This document shows, piece after piece, positions 16,392 to 22,816 of a stretch of 22,816 nucleotides of DNA (position 1 is its first letter; each line of letters starts with the position of its first letter). The translations under genes and the position numbers were made by a program. The notes beneath the pieces are model-generated. The model was not told the origin of the DNA, searched no databases, and saw only the letters and a program-made list of their open reading frames with translations. The stretch is from JACRBK01 sp964427955 (lineage in GTDB: Bacteria; Chloroflexota; Anaerolineae; Aggregatilineales; Aggregatilineaceae), in NCBI GenBank assembly GCA_964427955.1, contig CAYRWY010000037.1, forward strand, positions 1-22,816, given 5' to 3'.

Positions 16392-17087
16392 ATGCCGCAC
16401 ATTTTGCTGATCGACGATGACCGCTCGCTCACCGATCCGCTCGAAGTGGCCCTGCGCGGCGCGGGCTACGCCGTCTCGACGGCGCACGATGGCCAGACCG
16501 GGCTGGAAAAAGCCCTGCGGGCCGCGCCGGACGTGGTGGTGCTAGACGTCATCATGCCGGTGATGAACGGCTGGGACGTGTGCTACGCGATCCGCCAGCA
16601 AAGCCCGGTGCCGATCATCATGCTCACCGCGCTGGACGATACGCTGGATCGCATTCGCGGGCTGGAACTGGGCGCCGACGACTATCTGATCAAGCCGTTC
16701 GGCTTCGACCAGCTCCATGCCCACATCAAAGCGATGCTGCGGCGCGTCGTGCTGGACACTCACGTGGCACCGCCGGACCTGCTGCGCGCGGGAGATCTTG
16801 AAGTCAACCTGGCCGCCCACGTGGTGACGCTGCGCGGCCAGCCGGTCAGCCTGCGGCAGAAGGAATACGACATCCTGGTGCTGCTGATGGCCAATGCGCA
16901 CCGCGTGGTCACGCGCAACGAGTTATTCGACGTGATCTGGGGGACCGACTGGCTGGGCGATACCCGCACGCTGGACGTGCACATGAGCTGGCTGCGCGCC
17001 AAGTTGGAGGACGATCCGTCCAACCCGCGCTACTTCCAGACCGTGCGCGGCGTCGGCTACCGCTTCACCGATCCGGCGAAGTCTTGA
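16392..17087 (+). CDS. OmpR/PhoB-family response regulator
   Basis: The 231-aa protein has a receiver domain (1-120): acidic IDDD at 7-10, phosphoacceptor Asp52 in VVVLDVIMP, Thr79 in MLTA, and Lys101 in DYLIKPF. The C-terminal winged-helix DNA-binding domain (about 130-228) ends with the family-typical RTLDVHMSWLRAKLEDDPSNPRYFQTVRGVGYRF. A strong AGGAGGG (16377-16383) precedes ATG 16392. The stop overlaps the kinase start (TGATG), so it is surely co-expressed with it. OmpR-type regulators bind direct repeats about 11 bp apart, and such an array occurs at 21928-21966 in this window. Confidence 0.95.
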   Translation: MPHILLIDDDRSLTDPLEVALRGAGYAVSTAHDGQTGLEKALRAAPDVVVLDVIMPVMNGWDVCYAIRQQSPVPIIMLTALDDTLDRIRGLELGADDYLIKPFGFDQLHAHIKAMLRRVVLDTHVAPPDLLRAGDLEVNLAAHVVTLRGQPVSLRQKEYDILVLLMANAHRVVTRNELFDVIWGTDWLGDTRTLDVHMSWLRAKLEDDPSNPRYFQTVRGVGYRFTDPAKS

Positions 17088-18520
17088 TGAACAAACTCGG
17101 CCTGCGCGGCAAAGTCCTGTTGATCTTTACCTCGGTGACGCTGCTCGGCGGCCTCGCCCTGATCCTGACGGCGGGGCTGCAACTGCAAGAGGCTACGCTG
17201 GAGTTTTACCAGCAGGATCTGCAAGCCTCGGCGTTCAACATGGCCAGCCGCCTGGCCGACTCAATGGGAGAAGAAGACGAAGCCCTCAACAGCCGCCAGA
17301 TGCAAACCCTGTTGGAGCGCAGCCAGACCGACACCAAAGTGATGTACACCGTACTCGACGCGTCCGGGCGGGTCGTGGCCAGCACCTACACCCCGCTCTA
17401 CGCGCTGTCGCAGCCGCTCCCCAACACCCCCGAACTGGCGGCAGCGCTGGCCGGACGCACGGCGCGCGCCGTACGGACCAGCGAAACCGGCGAAAAACGC
17501 GCCTACGTCGCCGTGCCCATCGTCTACGAGGGCACCATTCGGGGCGTGGTGCGCGTGGCCGCGCCGATGTCCACCGCCTATCACCAGGCCCGCGGCAAGT
17601 GGTACCAGTTGATCGCCATCGCGCTGCCCATCTTGCTTCTCACGGTTGGCGCCAGCCTGTGGTTGGGACGCACGCTGACCCAGCCGATCAAGCGGCTCAA
17701 TACGACGGCGCTGCGCATCGCCGAAGGGGCCTTCGACGAACGCGTCGTGATCAACTCCGGAGACGAGATCGGGCAGTTGGGCCGGGCGTTCAACTTCATG
17801 GCCGGGCGCATCAATGCCCTGCTCACCGCCCAACGCAGCTTCGTGTCCAACGCGGCCCACGAACTGCGCAACCCGCTGATGAGCGTGAAGCTGCGCTGCG
17901 AGGCGCTCCGCACCCAGCCGTTGAGCGACGAGCAGAAAACGCTCTACATGTCCGAACTCTCCCAGGAGATCGAGCATATGAGCACGCTGATCACCCAACT
18001 GCTGATCCTGGCGCGGCTGGACGAAGGTCACCACCAGGCCGATCAACCGCCCGAAGATACCGTCGCGTTTTTGCAGGACGCCGCGCGCACCTGGCGGATT
18101 CGAGCCAGTGCGGCGGAATTGCAGTTCGTGGCGGAGATACCGGCGGCGCTGCCCGACCTTCCGATCGCCTCCAGCGACTTGCAGATCATTCTGGAGAACC
18201 TGGTGGGGAATGCCCTCAAATACACGCCGCGCGGGGGGCAGATCACGCTGCACGCGAGCAGTGACAAGAACACCTTCCGGCTCACCGTGCGCGACACTGG
18301 CGAAGGCTTCAGCCCGGAGGAAGAGACGCGCCTGTTTGGGCGCTTCACCCGGCTCGCTCATGCCCGTGAAAAAAATGTCCCCGGCACAGGGCTGGGGCTG
18401 TCCATCGTGAAAGCGATTTTGGAGCAGTACGGCGGGACCATCACCGCGTCCAGCGACGGTCCCGACCGGGGAGCATCCTTCGAGGTCAGTCTTCCCCTTG
18501 TGGCAAAGACTGCCGGGTAG
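17087..18520 (+). CDS. Membrane sensor histidine kinase (HAMP-HisKA-HATPase)
   Basis: The 477-aa protein has a first transmembrane helix (about 9-31), an extracytoplasmic sensor region of about 140 residues, a second helix (about 172-194) and a HAMP linker. HisKA has His258 in AAHELRNP, and the ATPase domain shows N375 in ENLVGNALKYTP, DTGEGF and GTGLGLSI. It phosphorylates the response regulator encoded immediately upstream. The sensor domain (LDASGRVVASTYTPLY, PIVYEGTIRGVVRVAAP) looks like a single Cache/PAS-like fold that binds a small extracellular signal. ATG 17087 overlaps the regulator stop; a TTG at 17084 is an alternative. Its 3' end overlaps the convergent membrane cytochrome gene by 35 bp. 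Confidence 0.93.
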   Translation: MNKLGLRGKVLLIFTSVTLLGGLALILTAGLQLQEATLEFYQQDLQASAFNMASRLADSMGEEDEALNSRQMQTLLERSQTDTKVMYTVLDASGRVVASTYTPLYALSQPLPNTPELAAALAGRTARAVRTSETGEKRAYVAVPIVYEGTIRGVVRVAAPMSTAYHQARGKWYQLIAIALPILLLTVGASLWLGRTLTQPIKRLNTTALRIAEGAFDERVVINSGDEIGQLGRAFNFMAGRINALLTAQRSFVSNAAHELRNPLMSVKLRCEALRTQPLSDEQKTLYMSELSQEIEHMSTLITQLLILARLDEGHHQADQPPEDTVAFLQDAARTWRIRASAAELQFVAEIPAALPDLPIASSDLQIILENLVGNALKYTPRGGQITLHASSDKNTFRLTVRDTGEGFSPEEETRLFGRFTRLAHAREKNVPGTGLGLSIVKAILEQYGGTITASSDGPDRGASFEVSLPLVAKTAG

Positions 18521-19196
18521 CCGGAGGACGGGGGCGGGCCGGTTTGCTGCCCGAGGACTGCTTGATGCCAATCCGGTAGCCCAGCAGGATCACAGTCAGC
18601 AGCAGGCTCAGCCCCAGCAGCAGCCGGAACCCGACATTGCTGGAATCCGTCCCGGCGGTGAGGGCGTGGGCCGTCCCCAGCAGGAAGGCCGCATAGCTCA
18701 GATAGTGCAGGGTCTTCCAGGCGCGGTAGCTGAACAGGCGCTTTTTCAGGGCAAAGCTAGGCGTCACGATCACCAGAACCCAGAAGGCCGTCGTGCCCAG
18801 GCCCACCGCCAGCGGGCGATAGGGGCCAGCAAACGGGACCAGCACATCGGTGATCCGGTAGGTGAAATACTTGTCCGCCATCAGCAGCAGGCCGTGCACC
18901 AGGCCGAACACCAGGCTCAGCCACGAGATCGTCGAATGCAGGAGCATGGTCAGCGGACCCGGCGACCAGTTCTTCACGGCGGCGCTGCTCAGCGCCAAGC
19001 CCCACATCACGGACAACGTCAGCAGGATGTAGGCGGTGATGCCGAAGGACCGGATCAGGTACCACGTCCCGTTATTGCTGGCCGCCAGGCTCGTCTCGAG
19101 GGTGCCCGTATGCACCAACCAGACGCCCGCCAGCGCGATTACGAAAAGGCTGAAGACCAGTGAAATACCGTCCATCCAATGCGATTCGTTTTGCAT
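18486..19196 (-). CDS. Ferric-reductase-like transmembrane cytochrome
   Basis: The 236-aa protein has about six hydrophobic helices (12-29, 47-69, 82-105, 129-147, 160-180, 191-209) and a short polar C-terminal tail. His87/His101 and His164/His177 are 13-14 residues apart within helices, the bis-His pattern for two stacked hemes in the ferric-reductase/MsrQ-type domain. It should move electrons across the membrane. No FAD/NAD-binding domain is fused, so the donor is a separate protein. AAGGGGA lies upstream of the ATG. It is the last gene of the - strand operon with the ApbE-like protein, a pairing known from flavin-dependent extracytosolic electron transfer. The exact acceptor is unknown. 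Confidence 0.85.
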   Translation of the reverse strand: MQNESHWMDGISLVFSLFVIALAGVWLVHTGTLETSLAASNNGTWYLIRSFGITAYILLTLSVMWGLALSSAAVKNWSPGPLTMLLHSTISWLSLVFGLVHGLLLMADKYFTYRITDVLVPFAGPYRPLAVGLGTTAFWVLVIVTPSFALKKRLFSYRAWKTLHYLSYAAFLLGTAHALTAGTDSSNVGFRLLLGLSLLLTVILLGYRIGIKQSSGSKPARPRPPATRQSLPQGED

Positions 19197-19225
19197 AGTC
19201 TGTCCCCTTAGCTCCGCAAGAGGGC

Positions 19226-19246
19226 GAGGGGAAAAAACCTCCCCTC
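19226..19246. repeat. Small intercistronic hairpin
   Basis: GAGGGGA (19226-19232) pairs with TCCCCTC (19240-19246) around a 7-nt loop between the SH3-protein gene and the membrane cytochrome gene. The T-run lies in the loop on the - strand rather than after the stem, so it is more likely a processing or stability structure than a terminator. Confidence 0.5.
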
Positions 19247-19271
19247 ACCCGTTGATGCTGCTCAGCCTGAC

Positions 19272-20444
19272 CTAGTCGTCATCTTCCTCATGCTCGTCTT
19301 CGTGATCATCCTCGTGAGAGGTGCCGCCACCACCGCTCGCCGGGGCGGTACCGCCCGCGGCAGGAGCCGCCACGACCACGACACTCGGCTGCGACTGCTG
19401 CACGACGACCTGCGGGGCGGGCGCATTGCGGTAGGGGATGTCGTAAACCGTCAGGTTCTGGCAGTCTCCGTTCAACGTGCCCACGCTGCCCGACACCCAG
19501 GCGGAAGCGCCATCAGCGGTGCCAATCACCAACCAGGAGCCGTCCGAATTCGTGCCCCCGACCGGGTACTGGTCATTGCGGAAGCCGTAATTCAGCACGC
19601 TGTACCCCGTGCCAGGGCCGCTGCGCAGGTTCACGGACGCCAGATCGATGGTCATCGCGCAAGAGGAGCTGCTGGCGGCGACCGTCTCACCCGTCACCGG
19701 CTGCGCGTCGGCTGCCGGGACCAGGGTGTCCATATCCGAGGGCTGCGCGGGCATGATCTCCAGGTTAGCGACGGTCTGCTGGGCCAGGTTGGTATTCAAC
19801 AGGGTCAGTTGATACTGGCCACCATCCAGAACCATGCTCATCCCGTCGATGGCGCTGCCGGTAAGGGTAGCCACGGCGCGACCTTCGCTGTCCACGATCT
19901 GCGCCGTCACCGGTGCGCCAGGGAACGAGACCTTCATCGCGCCCTTCTGATCGGTGGGGATGGCAAAATTGGCGACCTGGGACGGCGTGCTGTCCGACAG
20001 GGGGAGGTCCATCGTCTGCTGGAAGCTCAGGGGCGAGACCGGGTTAGAGACCAGCACCGTCTGGCCGGTCACGGCGGTCACTCCCAGATCGGAGGCCGAC
20101 GTCACGCGCACATAGGCTTCGGCGGCTCCCGACAGGCGTTCCACCGTGAGGGTGTACATGGACGCGTCCGGCCCGAAACGCAGCTCCAACTTGTGGACGC
20201 GAGCGTCGGCCATCTGGAAGACCGTATTTCCGGCACTATCCACGACCCAGACCGACGCCTGGACCAGTTCCAGCACAACCGCGCCGGTGGTGCCGGGGAC
20301 GGGCGTGATCACGACGTCGATCCCGGGGGTGGCGTCATCCAACTTCACGACGTCGCTGACTCCCTGGGCGAAGATCGAGTGAATGCCCAGCGCGTTGGCG
20401 AAAACGGTGATGATCAAAACTGCGGCGAAGCGTTTCATTTTCAT
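19272..20444 (-). CDS. Secreted SH3-domain protein with His/acidic C-terminal tail
   Basis: The 390-aa protein has a signal peptide (MKMKRFAAVLIITVFANALG, cleavage probably near FAQ at 25-27). Two beta-rich repeats resembling pre-peptidase domains follow (about 40-115 and 150-230). A bacterial SH3 domain lies at about 262-330: VNLRSGPGTGYSVL and GSWLVIGTADGASAWVSGS, with Cys262 and Cys328 flanking it as a possible disulfide. The C-terminus is Pro/Val/Gly-rich and ends HEDDHEDEHEEDDD, a tail able to bind metal ions. Such SH3 domains usually bind cell-wall components. AAGGAGAC is upstream of ATG 20444. The gene lies between ApbE-like and cytochrome genes in one operon, suggesting an outer-face part of an electron-transfer or metal system. 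This is inference. Confidence 0.8.
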   Translation of the reverse strand: MKMKRFAAVLIITVFANALGIHSIFAQGVSDVVKLDDATPGIDVVITPVPGTTGAVVLELVQASVWVVDSAGNTVFQMADARVHKLELRFGPDASMYTLTVERLSGAAEAYVRVTSASDLGVTAVTGQTVLVSNPVSPLSFQQTMDLPLSDSTPSQVANFAIPTDQKGAMKVSFPGAPVTAQIVDSEGRAVATLTGSAIDGMSMVLDGGQYQLTLLNTNLAQQTVANLEIMPAQPSDMDTLVPAADAQPVTGETVAASSSSCAMTIDLASVNLRSGPGTGYSVLNYGFRNDQYPVGGTNSDGSWLVIGTADGASAWVSGSVGTLNGDCQNLTVYDIPYRNAPAPQVVVQQSQPSVVVVAAPAAGGTAPASGGGGTSHEDDHEDEHEEDDD

Positions 20445-20461
20445 GGTGTCGTCTCCTTGAA

Positions 20462-21409
20462 CTACCCAACTGGTGATAAGGCCGTCAGATGAGATTGGAA
20501 ATCAGAGGTGGCCAGGACGGCGCCATCGGTGCCCACGATCAGCGCGGCACGTTGGGGCTGGCGGAGCATCCAGCGCAGTCCTTCGTCGCGGCCCAGCAGG
20601 ATCAGGGCTTTGGTATAGCCCTCGGCCAGAGCCGCATCAGGATGAATAACGGTAGCCGACAGCACGTCGGTCACGGCAGGCTGTCCGGTGCGCGGATCGA
20701 TCAGGTGGTGCTGCGGTTTTCCGTTCGCGATCCAGCGGCGATAGTCGATCCCGCTGGTGGCGATGGCGGTATCCGTCACCAGCACGGAAGCTACCGGGGG
20801 GACGGTTTCGTTCAGTCCCGGCTCGGCGACCTCGACCACCCAACCGGCCTGCTCCTGGGGCTGGCCGCGCATGACCAGATCGCCGCCCGCATCGACCAGG
20901 CAGGCACCGTAGTGATGCAGCCGGTCCGCGATCTGCGCCGCCGTCCAGCCTTTGCCGGTGCCGCCCAGGTCGATTTGAGCGCCAGTGGGCAGGCGGACAG
21001 CCTTTTGCCGGGGGCGGATTTCGATCCCCTGCCAGTGTGGCACGGTGACCGGCGGCAAATCAGGGATCGACAGCCCGCCAGCGGACAGCTCGTCAAAGCT
21101 GCGGGTATAGCCTGCGGCCAACAGCGCGGGCAGAATCAAGGGGTTGTACAGCCCCTCGGTCAACTGCGCCGCGTGGCGCGCTTTCGTCACCGCCTGGAGC
21201 AGGGTATCGCTGACTTCAACCCAGCGCCCGCTGCGGGCGTTCAGGCGGCTCAGCTCGCTCTCCGGACGGAAGCGAGACAACTTCGCCTCGATGGCTTCCA
21301 CCCAGCCGGGCACCTGCTGCAAGATCGCTGCGCCGTCGGCGGAAGTCTCCAACCAGACGTTGAACTGCGATCCCATCGCACGAAAGGCGGTCACGTAGGG
21401 GCGTATCAT
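20462..21409 (-). CDS. ApbE-like FAD:protein FMN transferase with altered metal site
   Basis: The 315-aa protein shows ApbE motifs in order: MGSQFNVWLE near the N-terminus, QIDLGGTGKGWTAAQIAD (145-162), VDAGGDLVMRG (172-182), TSGIDYRRW (218-226) and HHLIDPRTGQP (234-244). ApbE uses FAD to attach FMN covalently to a Ser/Thr of target proteins. In characterised enzymes the metal site near the C-terminus reads AD-x3-T; here it is AEGYTK (262-267), so Asp is Glu263 and the Thr position is Lys267. Activity may be changed. No signal peptide or lipobox is seen. It overlaps the upstream gene by 4 bases and lies 17 bases before the SH3-protein gene. No FMN-binding domain with the usual acceptor motif is encoded in the operon. 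Confidence 0.85.
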   Translation of the reverse strand: MIRPYVTAFRAMGSQFNVWLETSADGAAILQQVPGWVEAIEAKLSRFRPESELSRLNARSGRWVEVSDTLLQAVTKARHAAQLTEGLYNPLILPALLAAGYTRSFDELSAGGLSIPDLPPVTVPHWQGIEIRPRQKAVRLPTGAQIDLGGTGKGWTAAQIADRLHHYGACLVDAGGDLVMRGQPQEQAGWVVEVAEPGLNETVPPVASVLVTDTAIATSGIDYRRWIANGKPQHHLIDPRTGQPAVTDVLSATVIHPDAALAEGYTKALILLGRDEGLRWMLRQPQRAALIVGTDGAVLATSDFQSHLTALSPVG

Positions 21410-21867
21410 CGGCGTGAAGAGCGTGTCACTGGCTGGGACGCGGGCGCGGCGGCAGCGGCGGCAGGCACATAAATCGTCTCGCCGGGCGCTTGCACGATCA
21501 CCGGGGCGGGAGCCGCGAGCTGGACCGGACTGGGCGGCTTGATGGCGACATTCGACGGCGCGGCAGACGGCGCAGACGCGCTCGGCACGACGGCGCTGGT
21601 CTGACCGGCGTGGCGCAGCACCGTGATCACGGGCGCCGCGTGGACCGGCGTGGCCGTCACCGCCGCCGGAATAGCCACCTGCACCGTGCCCGTGGGCTGA
21701 AGCTGGGGCGCGACCGCCGCCGGCAGCACCGGATCGGGCGTCGGGGTGAGCGGCTTATTCACGGAGGCCAGACTCTGCGCTCCGATCACCGTCGCCAGCG
21801 TACTGCCGGTCACCAGTGAAAGCCTGACTGCAAAGCGTTTGGTGGTGTTGAGTTTTCCGGGTGGCAT
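21406..21867 (-). CDS. Exported or membrane-anchored Ala/Pro-rich protein of unknown function
   Basis: The 153-aa protein has a basic N-terminus and one hydrophobic stretch (about 16-34, RLSLVTGSTLATVIGAQSL) that serves as signal or anchor. The rest is low-complexity Ala/Pro/Val/Thr (TPTPDPVLPAAVAPQLQP), likely a flexible extracytoplasmic region. There is no FMN-acceptor motif or cysteine. AGGAG lies about 8 bases upstream of ATG 21867, and the end overlaps the ApbE-like start by 4 bases, so it is a real gene and the first of its operon. Such N-terminal segments are often fused to FMN-binding domains in ApbE operons; here that domain is absent, so it might be a reduced relic or a linker protein. 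Confidence 0.7.
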   Translation of the reverse strand: MPPGKLNTTKRFAVRLSLVTGSTLATVIGAQSLASVNKPLTPTPDPVLPAAVAPQLQPTGTVQVAIPAAVTATPVHAAPVITVLRHAGQTSAVVPSASAPSAAPSNVAIKPPSPVQLAAPAPVIVQAPGETIYVPAAAAAAPASQPVTRSSRR

Positions 21868-21927
21868 AAAGGTTGATCTCCTGGTGATGAACTGTTTAAG
21901 AGAATAAGGGCAAAGCGCCGGGGTTGT

Positions 21928-21966
21928 CTTAACTTCGACTCAAATCTGACTTAAATTCACCTTAAA
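21928..21966 (-). promoter_or_regulatory. Four hexamers phased at 11 bp, OmpR-type regulator binding site
   Basis: On the - strand TTTAAG, TTTAAG, TTTGAG and GTTAAG occur; on the + strand they start at 21961, 21950, 21939 and 21928, exactly 11 bp apart. Direct repeats at one helical turn are the standard binding architecture for OmpR/PhoB-type dimers, and four repeats would hold two dimers. The array is about 61-99 bp upstream of the ATG at 21867, so it could activate the ApbE/cytochrome operon. It could also act on the divergent phosphoribosyltransferase. The regulator encoded at 16392 is the candidate. Confidence 0.75.
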
Positions 21967-22086
21967 TTTATGAGTGCCAGAATCGGCCCGGACGTGGTAA
22001 TCTACTGGTGGCCTCGATCGGAGCTTGCCCATGCGATGGGAGGCGATCCATTGGTAAAACACTCTAGTGCTCCTGGGAAAAAACGC

Positions 22087-22816
22087 ATGTCTGTCTACGA
22101 TGAACAAATCAAGTGCCACGATTACCGCATCGATCCGGAGTTTTGGAAAAACCCTTACGGGGTTGAAGTTGCCCACGACCCTTTGAAATTTTTGTTCATT
22201 CCCGACCACATTTCGGCCTACATCGCCGCCAAGCTGGCGCACCTGGTCTATCGCTACCAGATCGACAACATCCGCACGAAGGAACAGATCACACACGCGG
22301 TCATGATCACGATGGGCGGCCTGCTGCCGGGGGTCTTGCTGCACGATCATCTGGCCTGGACGCTGAACAAAAACATCCCACCGATCGAGTTTGGCACGAT
22401 GGGGGTGAAATACTACGCCGGGCCTGGCCAGCCGTTGGACGCCCCGCGCATCATCCACCCGCTGTCCATCGACGTCGAGGACAGCGTGGTGGGCGTGGTC
22501 GAAGACCTGGTCGACCTGGGCGGGACGGCGCGCTTCGTGGCGCAGTATCTCGTCGATGAGCGCAAAGCCCGCAAGACGGTCTTGATCGCTCCCTATTTGA
22601 AAAGCACCAACGTCGCCGAAGAAATGACAGTAATTTCTTACGGTCTCGTCCCGAAAGACACCTGGATCATCACCCCGCGCGAACGGGTAGAAACCCTGAT
22701 CAAGCGCGTGCCGTTCTGGCGCGACAAGGGCGCAACCCTGGAAGAATGCGAGGAAAACTTGCAGGCCTGCCAAGCGGCCAGTTCGCCGTGCATCTTCCCG
22801 GATGGCCGCGTTCTCG
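22087..22816 (+). CDS. Phosphoribosyltransferase (xanthine/guanine-type), truncated by window end
   Basis: At least 243 residues are visible and the frame is open at the right end. SVVGVVEDLVDLGGTARFV (133-151) is the PRPP-binding motif, hydrophobic residues followed by ED and GGT. GGLLPGVLLHDHLA (77-90) fits the pyrophosphate loop, and FGTMGVKYYAGPG the flexible loop. Such enzymes attach purines or similar bases to ribose-5-phosphate in salvage. The start is uncertain: ATG 22087 is given, but an in-frame TTG at 22051 has a better ribosome site (GGGAGG, 22038-22043, 7 bases away), and in-frame ATGs also exist at 22036 and 21970. A Cys-rich end (CEENLQACQAASSPC, 221-235) is unusual for the family. 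The gene diverges from the ApbE operon. Confidence 0.8.
   Translation, partial: MSVYDEQIKCHDYRIDPEFWKNPYGVEVAHDPLKFLFIPDHISAYIAAKLAHLVYRYQIDNIRTKEQITHAVMITMGGLLPGVLLHDHLAWTLNKNIPPIEFGTMGVKYYAGPGQPLDAPRIIHPLSIDVEDSVVGVVEDLVDLGGTARFVAQYLVDERKARKTVLIAPYLKSTNVAEEMTVISYGLVPKDTWIITPRERVETLIKRVPFWRDKGATLEECEENLQACQAASSPCIFPDGRVL

Noticed and set aside
19290..20492. A 400-codon + strand frame opposite the SH3-protein gene
   Set aside because: Its composition is Arg/His/Gly-rich without domains; the - strand gene has a signal peptide, an SH3 motif and a good ribosome site.

Overview
The window looks like a piece of the chromosome of an anaerobic, GC-rich (about 60% by eye) bacterium. Gene content suggests a Chloroflexota/Anaerolineae-like lineage: a KamA-type aminomutase, a 2-oxoacid:ferredoxin oxidoreductase, a glycyl radical enzyme, several UroD-like proteins and secreted SH3 proteins with Ala/Pro-rich or acidic tails. 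That placement is inferred from gene content only; no rRNA or other taxonomic marker is present. No tRNA, CRISPR array, insertion sequence or phage gene was seen.

Left part (1-7450, all + strand). The 3' part of a KamA-family radical SAM/PLP aminomutase is translationally coupled to a D-Ala-D-Ala-ligase-like ATP-grasp enzyme, and the pair ends in a strong terminator. Next is a promoter with a perfect 14-bp LacI-type palindrome. It leads a sugar-import operon: secreted binding protein, single-domain ATPase and permease, then two UroD-superfamily proteins. The operon ends in a bidirectional terminator. A long hairpin separates the binding-protein gene from the ATPase gene.

Middle part (7468-14204). 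On the - strand, a glycyl radical activating enzyme, a short (697 aa) glycyl radical enzyme of no recognised type and a third UroD-like protein form an operon that runs toward the sugar operon. Diverging from it on the + strand are the alpha subunit and a fused beta-gamma subunit of a 2-oxoacid:ferredoxin oxidoreductase. My reading is that these genes together form an oxygen-sensitive pathway that takes up a carbohydrate-like compound, cleaves or dehydrates it by radical chemistry and oxidises a 2-oxoacid product, giving reduced ferredoxin. The substrate is not known.

Right part (14205-22816). A small nucleotidyltransferase gene (-) diverges from an operon of a cysteine-rich iron-sulfur protein plus an OmpR-type response regulator and a histidine kinase (+). 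Convergent with the kinase is a - strand operon: an exported Ala/Pro-rich protein, an ApbE-like flavin transferase with an altered metal site, a secreted SH3 protein with a His/acidic tail, and a ferric-reductase-like membrane cytochrome. Upstream of that operon lie four hexamers phased at exactly 11 bp, the layout expected for an OmpR-family regulator; the two-component system next door is the obvious candidate. The window ends inside a divergent phosphoribosyltransferase gene.
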